NCBI GenBank assembly: GCA_023664345.1
Contig: JAMPFQ010000009.1
Span: forward strand, 62,001 to 126,000
DNA: 64,000 nucleotides
From: Lachnospiraceae bacterium
GTDB taxonomy: Bacteria; Bacillota; Clostridia; Lachnospirales; Lachnospiraceae
Direction of reading: 5' to 3'
The notes under the pieces were generated by a model. It did no database searches, had not been told where the DNA came from, and worked only from the letters and a program-made list of their open reading frames with translations. Shown here piece after piece: positions 51,857 to 59,991 of this stretch (positions are counted from its first letter, which is position 1; each line of letters begins with the position of its first letter). The position numbers and the translations under genes were made by a program.

Positions 51857-52834
51857 ATGAACGAGGTAACAGTAGTTATTCCAAACTATAATGGTGCAGG
51901 GCTCCTGAGGGAATGCCTGCAGGCGCTTGCGGAACAGGACAGAGATACACCGGCCTATGAGATCCTGGTCGTGGACAACGGTTCCGAAGATGGAAGCCTT
52001 GAACTTATGGAGAGGGAATTTCCTCAGGTCAGGGTCATCGCGCTGCCAGAGAATACCGGCTTCTGCCATGCGGTGAACGTGGGGATCGAAGCGTCAAAAT
52101 CGCCCTATGTCATTCTGCTGAACAATGACACGAAAGTAAGAGAGAGATTCATATATGAACTGTACCACGCCATGGAAAGCCGTCCGTCGGCTTTTTCTGT
52201 CAGCGCTAAAATGCTGATGTGGGACAGGCCGGAACTTCTGGATGATGCCGGAGACCTGTACTGCGTTTTCGGATGGGCTTTCGCCAGGGGAAAAGGAAAG
52301 CCTGCGGCTGTCTGCGACAAAGAGAAGGAGGTCTTTTCCGCCTGCGGCGGCGCGGCGATCTACAGGCGGAGCATCCTGGAGGAGATAGGACTGTTTGATG
52401 AACTGCACTTTGCCTATATGGAGGATCTGGATCTGGGCTATCGGGCCAGGATCTATGGCTATCGGAATCATTATGAGCCGAAAGCGGAGGTGATCCACTA
52501 CGGGAGCGCTTCCTCCGGCTCCAGATACAATGCGTTCAAGACAAAACTGGCGTCCGCCAATAATATATACGTGATAGGGAAAAACATGCCATTATTGCAA
52601 TGGGTATGGAATCTTCCGTTCTTAGTGCCCGGTTTTCTGATAAAATTTCTTTTTTTCTGTAAAAAAGGCATGGGCGGCCTGTATCTGAAAGGATTAAAAG
52701 AAGGATTTGAAAAATTATTTTCCGAAGAGGGGAGAAAGCGCAGGATCCGCTTTCAGTGGGCACATCTGGGCAATTATCTTGCCATTCAGTGGCAGCTCTA
52801 TGCCAATATGCTTCGATTTCTTAAGAAATATTAA
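51857..52834 (+). CDS. GT2 family rhamnosyltransferase-like protein (WbbL type)
   Basis: A 325-residue protein: VTVVIPNYNGAGLLRECL, VVDNGSEDGS, ENTGFCHAVNVGI and LLNNDTKV are a textbook WbbL-type GT2 N-terminus. CGGAAIYRRSILEEIG and YMEDLDLGYRAR follow in the acceptor region. C-terminal amphipathic or hydrophobic stretches (about residues 245-275) may bind the membrane. WbbL-like enzymes put the first rhamnose on the lipid-linked GlcNAc. The gene lies just before the initiating sugar phosphotransferase, which fits an early step. GGGAG precedes the ATG. Confidence 0.87.
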   Translation: MNEVTVVIPNYNGAGLLRECLQALAEQDRDTPAYEILVVDNGSEDGSLELMEREFPQVRVIALPENTGFCHAVNVGIEASKSPYVILLNNDTKVRERFIYELYHAMESRPSAFSVSAKMLMWDRPELLDDAGDLYCVFGWAFARGKGKPAAVCDKEKEVFSACGGAAIYRRSILEEIGLFDELHFAYMEDLDLGYRARIYGYRNHYEPKAEVIHYGSASSGSRYNAFKTKLASANNIYVIGKNMPLLQWVWNLPFLVPGFLIKFLFFCKKGMGGLYLKGLKEGFEKLFSEEGRKRRIRFQWAHLGNYLAIQWQLYANMLRFLKKY

Positions 52835-52905
52835 GAAATTGCTTCATAAAATCCTAAGTTGTTCCTTTTATAATAATATTGTAACATATAGCTTGGGTGA
52901 CGCGT

Positions 52906-54312
52906 ATGATCAAAGATAACCAAAAAGTATTCAACCGATTATTGGTGCTAATAGACGCTGTCATCACAGCGTTCTCTTTGATATTGGCTTATATCGTCAA
53001 GTTCTATGTGTTTAATGACGGTCCCGGGCCGGGTGTCCTGCCTCTTGGCGATTATATCATGCTACTGATATTTATCGTGCCGGCTTACCTGCTGATCTAT
53101 TACGCCTGCAGCGTATACGCGCCCAAGAGAACTGTCCGGCGCAGGTTTGAGATTTATGGCATAGTGAAAGCCAATACCGTAGGGATCGTCGTGCTGATCG
53201 TGATATTGTACATGATCATCAAGGAGATCAACTTCTCCCGATCCGTGATGGGCCTGTTCTACATTTTCAATGTGGGGATCACTTCCTGGGTAAGGCTTGT
53301 GCTCCGCAAGGGCCTGCGGACCATGCGTAGCAGGGGATATAACCTGAAGCACATGCTTCTGGTGGGATATTCCCGCGCCACGGAAGAATACATCGACCGC
53401 CTGAGAGACAATCCACAGTGGGGATATGTGGCATGCGGCATCCTGGATGATCATGTGCCTGCGGGAACGCTTTACAAGGGGGTCAAGGTCCTGGGGACCC
53501 TGGGCAATCTGGAGATCATCCTGCCGGAAAATAAGCTGGATGAGATCGCCATCACCCTTTCCCTGAAAGATTACGATAATCTGGAAGAGATCGTGCACAT
53601 ATGTGAAAAGTCGGGGGTACACACAAAATTCATACCGGATTATAACAGCCTGATACCCAGCAGGCCTTATACGGAGGATCTGATGGGGCTGCCGGTCATC
53701 AATATCCGGTATGTGCCATTGACAAATACAGGGAATATGATCCTGAAACGCGCGGTGGACATCATCGGATCGCTGGCGGGGATCATCGTCACCTCTCCGG
53801 TTATGCTGCTGTCGGCCATTCTGGTGAAATGTTCCAGTCCCGGCCCGGTGATCTTCCAGCAGGAGCGGGTGGGACTCCACAACAGATCGTTCCATATGTA
53901 CAAGTTCCGCAGCATGGAGCAGCAGTCTCCCTCGGACGAGAAGAAAGCCTGGACGGTGAAGAATGATCCCCGGGTGACCACGGTGGGCAGGTTCCTGCGC
54001 AGGACCAGCCTGGACGAACTTCCACAGCTGTTCAATATCCTGAAAGGGGATATGAGCCTGGTAGGGCCCAGGCCGGAACGGCCTCTGTTCGTGGAAAAAT
54101 TCCGGGAAGAGATTCCCCGGTATATGGTAAAGCATCAGGTACGCCCCGGCCTCACAGGCTGGGCGCAGGTGAACGGGCTTCGCGGGGACACTTCCATCAA
54201 GAAGCGTATCGAATATGATATCTATTACATTGAGAACTGGACCCTGGGATTTGACATCAAGATAATCTTTATGACTTTTTTGACAGGGTTTATCAATAAA
54301 AACGCATATTAA
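52906..54312 (+). CDS. Polyprenyl-phosphate sugar phosphotransferase (WbaP/WcaJ type), initiates the chain
   Basis: About 468 residues. Four N-terminal membrane helices are followed by a Rossmann-like region (MLLVGYSRATEEY) and a C-terminal bacterial sugar transferase domain from about residue 275: KRAVDIIGSLAG, FQQERVG, MYKFRSM, TSLDELPQLFN, SLVGPRPE and GLTGWAQVNGLRGDT. Such enzymes transfer hexose-1-phosphate to undecaprenyl phosphate, usually glucose or galactose. The ATG at 52906 follows GGGTGA by five bases; GTG at 52897 is possible. A TATAAT (52869-52874) lies upstream in an AT-rich stretch with repeated TTAAGAAA, so a promoter is likely here. Confidence 0.93.
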   Translation: MIKDNQKVFNRLLVLIDAVITAFSLILAYIVKFYVFNDGPGPGVLPLGDYIMLLIFIVPAYLLIYYACSVYAPKRTVRRRFEIYGIVKANTVGIVVLIVILYMIIKEINFSRSVMGLFYIFNVGITSWVRLVLRKGLRTMRSRGYNLKHMLLVGYSRATEEYIDRLRDNPQWGYVACGILDDHVPAGTLYKGVKVLGTLGNLEIILPENKLDEIAITLSLKDYDNLEEIVHICEKSGVHTKFIPDYNSLIPSRPYTEDLMGLPVINIRYVPLTNTGNMILKRAVDIIGSLAGIIVTSPVMLLSAILVKCSSPGPVIFQQERVGLHNRSFHMYKFRSMEQQSPSDEKKAWTVKNDPRVTTVGRFLRRTSLDELPQLFNILKGDMSLVGPRPERPLFVEKFREEIPRYMVKHQVRPGLTGWAQVNGLRGDTSIKKRIEYDIYYIENWTLGFDIKIIFMTFLTGFINKNAY

Positions 54313-54328
54313 ACAAGGAGAAAGCATT

Positions 54329-55426
54329 ATGGCGACACAAGCGAACAACAAAAGAGTGACTGCAAAACAACAGGAGGCAAAGAAGAAACGGAAGGTCATT
54401 ATCTTTGCCGTGGAGATCCTGATCATCCTGATCATGATCGCGGTATTATGGCTGGTCATGGAAAAGACGCCGGAAGGCCCCAGCGTGACGGTACTGGATC
54501 CGGAGGAACTGGAGATCCATGAGGATGTGCAGCTGGCCCGCGAGGAAGGCGGTACCATGCATGGTTATGTGAATATCGCATTGTTCGGTGTGGACGCGGA
54601 GAAAGAGAGCCAGCTGTACAAGGGCAGCCGGAGCGACAGTATCATGATCGCCAGCGTCAACATGGATACAGGCGAGATCAAGCTGGTCAGCGTGTACCGT
54701 GATACCTATCTGAACATCGGTTCCGAGTATAGAAAATGTAATGCGGCCTATTCTTTCGGCGGCGCCGAGCAGGCGGTCAAAATGCTGAATATGAATCTGG
54801 ATATGGATATCGAGCATTTCATCACGGTCGGATATAAAGGGCTGAGCGAAGTGATCGACGGCCTTGGGGGCGTCTGGATTGAAGTGGATTCGGAAGAATT
54901 AAGGCATATCAATAATTATCAGATCGGGATTGCCGACACCCTGAAATGTGATTATATCCCTGTGTCAGAGACAGGATATCAGCTCTTGAACGGTATTCAG
55001 GCTACTGCGTACTGCCGTATCCGCTATACGTCGGGGGATGATTTTAAGCGTACCGCCCGTCAGAGAGAGGTGATTCAGGCTATCGAGGATCAGGCAAAGC
55101 AGGCCGATCTGGCTACCCTGACCAAAGTGTTTAACAGCGCGATCGATGATATTTATACCAATGTGGATGTGGACACTATCATGACATTCCTGGAGAAGAT
55201 TGCGACATATGAGATCGTGGACGAGGGCGGGTTCCCTCAGGAGAGTATGCGCACGGTGGCGAACATCGGTGCAAAGGGAAGCAGTGTCATTCCCCTGGAT
55301 CTGGAATCCAATGTGGTATGGCTGCATCAGTTCCTGTTCGACGATGCTGATTATACCGTTACGGACAGCGTTCGCGAGTACAGCCAGAAGATCGCGTCGG
55401 AGACAGCCGCATATATCAATAAGTAG
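54329..55426 (+). CDS. LCP-family (LytR-CpsA-Psr) wall polymer ligase
   Basis: A 365-residue protein with a basic cytoplasmic tail, a membrane helix (about residues 23-45) and an extracellular LCP domain. FGVDAEK, SRSDSIMIASVN (Arg 101, Asp 103) and VSVYRDTYL (Arg 124, Asp 125) hold the residues that bind the pyrophosphate lipid and metal; RIRYTSGDDFKRTARQREV is the conserved second part. It would transfer the undecaprenyl-linked polymer to peptidoglycan. It follows the initiating transferase by 16 bases and AAGGAG precedes its ATG, so start and end of the pathway are encoded together. Confidence 0.93.
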   Translation: MATQANNKRVTAKQQEAKKKRKVIIFAVEILIILIMIAVLWLVMEKTPEGPSVTVLDPEELEIHEDVQLAREEGGTMHGYVNIALFGVDAEKESQLYKGSRSDSIMIASVNMDTGEIKLVSVYRDTYLNIGSEYRKCNAAYSFGGAEQAVKMLNMNLDMDIEHFITVGYKGLSEVIDGLGGVWIEVDSEELRHINNYQIGIADTLKCDYIPVSETGYQLLNGIQATAYCRIRYTSGDDFKRTARQREVIQAIEDQAKQADLATLTKVFNSAIDDIYTNVDVDTIMTFLEKIATYEIVDEGGFPQESMRTVANIGAKGSSVIPLDLESNVVWLHQFLFDDADYTVTDSVREYSQKIASETAAYINK

Positions 55427-55430
55427 CGCC

Positions 55431-56351
55431 ATGAAGATCGATGTGATCATTCCGGTATATAAGCCGGGCGAGGAACTGTTCACACTGCTGGATAAACTGG
55501 AGCATCAGACGCTTCCTGTACAGGATATCATCCTCATGAATACGGAGAAGATCTACTTTGAGCGGCTTGTGCAAGGAAAGAGATTTGAGGATAGATATCC
55601 CAATGTGAAAGTCAAACATATTTCAAAAAAAGAATTTGATCACGGCGGGACCAGGCATCAGGGGGTGATACTTTCGGATGCGGACATATTCGTTACCATG
55701 ACCCAGGATGCGGTCCCGGCTGATGAACATCTGATAGAAAGACTGACCGCCCGGCTGTCAGGCCGGGTGGCGGCTGCCTATGCCAGACAGCTGCCCATGG
55801 CGGACTGCAGGGAGACGGAGAAGGCGTCCCGCCAGTTCAACTATCCGCCCGTGTCAGCCGTGAAATCCGCGGAAGATCTGGAAAAGCTGGGCGTGAAGAC
55901 CTTTTTCTGCTCCAATGTGTGTGCTGCTTACAGGCGGGATGTTTATGACGCATTAGGTGGTTTTATCCGCCATACCATATTTAATGAAGATATGATCTAT
56001 GCGGCGGGGGCGGTCAGGGCAGGCTACAGTATCGCCTATGAAGCGGATGCGGAAGTATTTCATTCTCATAATTATACGAATATGCAGCAGCTGCGGAGAA
56101 ATTTTGATCTGGGTGTGTCTCAGGCGGACCACCCGGAAATTTTTGCTGAGATCCCCTCGGAATCGGAAGGGAAGAAGCTGGTCAAAGAGACATATACTTA
56201 TCTGAAAGACAGGAAAAAGATATACCTGTTTCCCGGATTCTGCGTGCAGTGCTGTTTCAAGTACATGGGCTATCTTCTTGGAAAGCATTACAGGAAGCTG
56301 CCCCGGAAATGGATCCTGCGGATCACAGCGAACCGGGAATATTGGGAATAG
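55431..56351 (+). CDS. GT2 family rhamnosyltransferase-like protein
   Basis: A 306-residue protein: IDVIIPVYKPGEEL at the start, EFDHGGTRHQGV (about residues 65-76) and TMTQDAVPAD (about 85-94). HGGTR and TQDA together mark rhamnosyltransferases of the RfbF/RgpA-like group. The ATG at 55431 is four bases after the LCP stop, without a clear ribosome site, so translation is probably coupled. Predicted hydrophobic residues near 265-285 may contact the membrane. It probably transfers rhamnose to the lipid-linked chain. Confidence 0.87.
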   Translation: MKIDVIIPVYKPGEELFTLLDKLEHQTLPVQDIILMNTEKIYFERLVQGKRFEDRYPNVKVKHISKKEFDHGGTRHQGVILSDADIFVTMTQDAVPADEHLIERLTARLSGRVAAAYARQLPMADCRETEKASRQFNYPPVSAVKSAEDLEKLGVKTFFCSNVCAAYRRDVYDALGGFIRHTIFNEDMIYAAGAVRAGYSIAYEADAEVFHSHNYTNMQQLRRNFDLGVSQADHPEIFAEIPSESEGKKLVKETYTYLKDRKKIYLFPGFCVQCCFKYMGYLLGKHYRKLPRKWILRITANREYWE

Positions 56352-56370
56352 GGCATTGAAGGGAAGAAAC

Positions 56371-56380
56371 GGAATAGGAG
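56371..56380 (+). promoter_or_regulatory. GGAATAGGAG ribosome-binding leader before glmS
   Basis: The decamer at 56371-56380 contains AGGAG eight bases before the ATG at 56389. It is identical to the decamers at 16973 and 35758 and in all three cases follows a GAA- or CCGG-rich stretch. Confidence 0.5.
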
Positions 56381-56388
56381 ATCGTACT

Positions 56389-58215
56389 ATGTGTGGTATT
56401 GTTGGTTATATCGGAAATGATCAGGCGGCCCCCATCATCCTGGATGGATTGTCGAAACTGGAGTATCGCGGATATGATTCCGCCGGGATGGCAGTGTTTG
56501 ACGGTCAGGCGATTCAGACCCGGAAAGCCATCGGAAGGCTGAAAGTGCTGGAAAATCTGACACGGGGCGGTGAGACCATGCCCGGCCACGCGGGTATCGG
56601 GCATACCCGTTGGGCGACCCACGGCGCCCCCAGTGATATGAACGCCCATCCCCATACCAATGCGGAGGGAACGATCGCCGTGGTGCACAACGGCATCATT
56701 GAAAATTACATCCCGTTAAAAAAGAAGATGCAGAGCAAGGGGTATCAGTTTGTGTCCGAGACCGATACGGAGGTACTGGCGCATCTGATCGATTATTATT
56801 ACAGAGGGAATCCCCTGGAAGCGATCACCAAGGTGCTTCATCGTGTGGAAGGCTCCTACGCGCTGGGGATCCTGTTTGCGGATCATCCTGATGTGATCTA
56901 TGCGGCAAGGAAAGACAGTCCCCTGATCGTGGGACAGAACAGCAGTGGCTGTTTTATCGCCTCCGATGTTCCCGCCATCTTAAGATATACCAGAACGGTC
57001 TATTACCTGGAGAACCAGGAAGTGGCGGAACTGAAAAAGGACAGCCTGCATTTTTATTCCGTGGACGAAGAGGAACTGACCAAGGAATCCACTAATATCG
57101 ACTGGGACGCGGAAGCGGCGGAGAAGTCGGGATATGAGCATTTCATGTTGAAGGAAATGTATGAGCAGCCCAAGACGATCGCGGATACGATCTCTCCCCG
57201 GATCAAAGAGAATGATATCGTGATCGATGAACTGAATATGACGGACGAGGAATTAAAGGCCGTGCAGATGATCCATATCGTGGCCTGCGGTTCCGCATAT
57301 CATGCGGGCGTTACCGGCAAATATGTGCTGGAGGGTCTGGCGCGTATCCCTGTGGAGGTGGATGTGGCAAGCGAATTTCGTTACCGCAATCCCATCCTGG
57401 GGGACGGCACCATGGTCATTGTCATCAGCCAGTCAGGCGAGACGGCGGATACCCTGGCCGCCTTGAGGGAATCCAGGGCAAGAGGACAGAAAGTGCTTGG
57501 AATCGTCAATGTGGTGGGAAGTTCCATTGCCAGAGAGGCGGATGCGTGCCTGTACACCTGGGCGGGGCCGGAGATCGCGGTGGCGACTACCAAGGCATAC
57601 AGCGCCCAGCTTGTGGCGCTCTACATGCTGGCAATGAAATTTGCGAAAGTCCGCGGGCTGTTGGATGAAAAAACATTTGAGGAACTGCTCAGAGATCTGA
57701 GATGCCTTCCGGATCAGATTGAACTCCTGTTGGGACAGAAAGAGAAGATACAGCATTTTGCGAACCGGTATCTGGGTGCAAGGGACATCTTCTTTATCGG
57801 CAGGGGGATAGATTACGCCATCTCGCTGGAGGGTTCCCTGAAGCTGAAAGAGATCTCCTATATCCATTCGGAAGCATATGCGGCGGGGGAATTAAAGCAT
57901 GGCACCATATCCCTGATCGAGGACGGCACTTTGGTAGTGGCGCTTTCCACGCAGCCGGCCCTGTTCCAGAAGACCATCAGCAATATTGTGGAGGTTAAGG
58001 CAAGAGGCGCTTTTGTCATGGCTGTCACCAGCGAGCAGAATAAGGCCATTGAAAAAGCTTCCGATTATGTGATATACATTCCGGAAAGCAATCCGCACTT
58101 TGCAAATTCCCTGGCGATCGTCCCGCTGCAGTTGTTCGCCTATTATGTGGCGGTGGGCAGAGGATGTGACGTGGATAAGCCCAGGAACCTGGCCAAGTCC
58201 GTGACGGTAGAGTAG
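56389..58215 (+). CDS. glmS: Glutamine-fructose-6-phosphate aminotransferase (isomerizing)
   Basis: A 608-residue enzyme, the normal length. MCGIVGYIG places the catalytic Cys just after Met; GHTRWATHG and HNGIIENY complete the glutaminase domain. Two SIS domains follow (ACGSAYHAG, ISQSGETADTL) and DKPRNLAKSVTVE ends the protein as in all GlmS. It makes glucosamine-6-phosphate for peptidoglycan and for any GlcNAc in the polymer. No glmS ribozyme was recognised in the 37-base gap before it, which is too short for one. Confidence 0.97.
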   Translation: MCGIVGYIGNDQAAPIILDGLSKLEYRGYDSAGMAVFDGQAIQTRKAIGRLKVLENLTRGGETMPGHAGIGHTRWATHGAPSDMNAHPHTNAEGTIAVVHNGIIENYIPLKKKMQSKGYQFVSETDTEVLAHLIDYYYRGNPLEAITKVLHRVEGSYALGILFADHPDVIYAARKDSPLIVGQNSSGCFIASDVPAILRYTRTVYYLENQEVAELKKDSLHFYSVDEEELTKESTNIDWDAEAAEKSGYEHFMLKEMYEQPKTIADTISPRIKENDIVIDELNMTDEELKAVQMIHIVACGSAYHAGVTGKYVLEGLARIPVEVDVASEFRYRNPILGDGTMVIVISQSGETADTLAALRESRARGQKVLGIVNVVGSSIAREADACLYTWAGPEIAVATTKAYSAQLVALYMLAMKFAKVRGLLDEKTFEELLRDLRCLPDQIELLLGQKEKIQHFANRYLGARDIFFIGRGIDYAISLEGSLKLKEISYIHSEAYAAGELKHGTISLIEDGTLVVALSTQPALFQKTISNIVEVKARGAFVMAVTSEQNKAIEKASDYVIYIPESNPHFANSLAIVPLQLFAYYVAVGRGCDVDKPRNLAKSVTVE

Positions 58216-58245
58216 GACGTGGGATGATTTTCACAACTGTTTCAT

Positions 58246-58264
58246 ACGAAATACACAATTTCGT
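58246..58264 (+). promoter_or_regulatory. Inverted repeat in the htrA promoter region
   Basis: ACGAAAT (58246-58252) and ATTTCGT (58258-58264) are separated by ACACA, 52 bases before the HtrA start. TATACT at 58281-58286 or TATAAA at about 58291 could be the -10. The location and symmetry suggest an operator for a stress regulator. Confidence 0.45.
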
Positions 58265-58315
58265 CACAAATCGGGTTTATACTCTCCTTATAAAGTGACA
58301 AGGAGGTAAACGGTC

Positions 58316-59623
58316 ATGAGTGAAAACGAAACTTCTTATTTTGATTATACGGCGTGTTCTGCGGAAGCATTAGAAGAGAGAGCGGGAGCAGCGGCGCCTC
58401 AGTCCCGGGAAAAGGGGAAGAGGACGAAGAAGGCCGGCGGTCTTCGGAAAGCGGCTTTCAGCGCGGGCCTGGGATTATGCTTTGGTCTTTTTGCGGGCGC
58501 GGGCTTCTATGGCATCAAGCTGGGAACAGAGTATCTCACCAAAGAGGAAGTATCCGAGGCGGACGTGGATGCGGCGGGAGATATGCTGACAGCGCCTGTG
58601 ATCGGCCCGGCGGAAGCAACCCATATCACCTATGTCCATGATGATGTTTCCGATGTGGTGGCGGAAGTCATGCCGGCCATGGTATCCATTGTCAACAGCT
58701 ATACCAGCACCAGCTACAATATATGGGGGCAGACTTACAGCAGACAGAACGCGGCCAGCGGTTCCGGCATCATTGTGGCAGAAAATGCAAATGAGCTTCT
58801 CATCGTATCCAACAACCATGTGGTAGATGGCGCGGAGGAGTTGGAGATAACCTTCATTGACGGCACTACGGCACAGGCTGTCATCAAGGGCGTGGACGCG
58901 GAGATGGATCTGGCAGTGGTCGCGGTCTCTCTGAACAGCCTCAGTGCGGAGACCAGGGAGGCCATCACGGTTGCCACACTGGGTGACAGTGAGAACCTGA
59001 AGCTTGGAGAGCCTGTTATCGCCATCGGGAACGCGCTTGGCATCGGGCAGTCTGTCACGGACGGTATCGTGAGCGCGCTGAACCGTGAACTTTCTTTTGA
59101 GGACGGTTCCCAGGGCACTTATATCCAGACCAACGCGGAGATCAACGAGGGTAATTCCGGCGGCGCACTGTTAAATATCAGAGGTGAGGTCATCGGCATC
59201 AATTCCAGCAAGATCGCGGGTTCCAAGGTAGAGGGCATGGGCTATGCGATCCCCATCAGTTCCGCCAGCCCCATTATCGCAGACCTGATGAAAGACAAAG
59301 TGCCGGAGGAAGAGGTTGGATATATCGGAATCACCATGCAGGAGATCACGGATCAGGTTATACAGATGTATCATATGCCTCAGGGTGTCTTTGTCTATGA
59401 TGTGGAAGAGGGATCCCCGGCCCAGGCGGCAGGCATCATGAAGCAGGATATCATTGTGCAGTTTGACGACAGGAAGATCACTTCCGCCAGCAGCCTAAAG
59501 CGGGCGCTGCAATATTACAAGGCGGGCGACACCGCTACGATCACCGTTATGAGGCAGGTAAACGGCGAGTACGCGTCCTGTGAACTGGAGATCACCCTGG
59601 GTGAAAGGCCGGAAGGAAGGTAA
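58316..59623 (+). CDS. htrA: HtrA/DegP-type membrane serine protease
   Basis: A 435-residue protein: a charged cytoplasmic tail, one membrane helix (about residues 44-66), a trypsin-like domain and one PDZ domain (about 330-430). The catalytic triad is clear: His 168 in NNHVVDG, Asp 198 in AEMDLAVV and Ser 281 in NEGNSGGAL. It degrades misfolded proteins outside the membrane. AAGGAGG precedes the ATG. A strong terminator follows at 59675, so it is a single-gene unit. Its induction by envelope stress would suit the neighbouring wall polymer genes. Confidence 0.95.
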   Translation: MSENETSYFDYTACSAEALEERAGAAAPQSREKGKRTKKAGGLRKAAFSAGLGLCFGLFAGAGFYGIKLGTEYLTKEEVSEADVDAAGDMLTAPVIGPAEATHITYVHDDVSDVVAEVMPAMVSIVNSYTSTSYNIWGQTYSRQNAASGSGIIVAENANELLIVSNNHVVDGAEELEITFIDGTTAQAVIKGVDAEMDLAVVAVSLNSLSAETREAITVATLGDSENLKLGEPVIAIGNALGIGQSVTDGIVSALNRELSFEDGSQGTYIQTNAEINEGNSGGALLNIRGEVIGINSSKIAGSKVEGMGYAIPISSASPIIADLMKDKVPEEEVGYIGITMQEITDQVIQMYHMPQGVFVYDVEEGSPAQAAGIMKQDIIVQFDDRKITSASSLKRALQYYKAGDTATITVMRQVNGEYASCELEITLGERPEGR

Positions 59624-59674
59624 GATATTTTTGTGTTTCGGCACACATACCGATCAATATTTGAAAGCTTGCTT

Positions 59675-59709
59675 AAACAGCTGCATGATGAATGCAGCTG
59701 TTTCCTTTT
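59675..59709 (+). terminator. Rho-independent terminator after htrA
   Basis: AAACAGCTGCAT (59675-59686) pairs perfectly with ATGCAGCTGTTT (59692-59703) around GATGA, and CCTTTT follows. It ends the htrA transcript. Confidence 0.85.
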
Positions 59710-59804
59710 GGGGAGGAAAGGGAAAGCGACATTCCCCTCTGCAACAATTTAGAAAAAGTTCACTTGTATATAAAGAGATTTTCAAGTATACTCATATCAG
59801 TACA

Positions 59805-59961
59805 GTGTGAGAAGAATTTCTAACCGCTCACAGCATAGGCTGTTTCGCGGAGAAATTCTACGGCTCGCAAAGCGAGCCTTTCTCATACAGAAGAATCCAT
59901 AGAGCGGATTCTTCCGGTCTTGCGGCGGTTCATCAATTAGTTTGTGCCGCCGCAGGCGGCA
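59805..59961. repeat. Dispersed composite palindromic repeat, copy 4
   Basis: GTGTGAGA (59805-59812) pairs with TCTCATAC (59881-59888, one mismatch); inside are AGAATTTCT and AGAAATTCT plus an inserted mini-hairpin GGCTCGC-AAA-GCGAGCC. A second stem is GAAGAATCC / GGATTCTTC (59890-59914) and a third TGCCGCC / GGCGGCA (59945-59961). With the terminator above it accounts for most of the 368-bp gap between htrA and clpX, in which no gene is supported. Confidence 0.8.
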
Positions 59962-59991
59962 TATCGGAAAGTATGAAAGATGGGGGAGATT

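Noticed and set aside
56352..56388. glmS ribozyme
   Set aside because: The gap before glmS is only 37 bases and contains no ribozyme-like pairing; the upstream gene occupies the space.
59580..59810. Small open frame after htrA
   Set aside because: It starts inside htrA and runs through the rho-independent terminator; no domain or ribosome site supports it.
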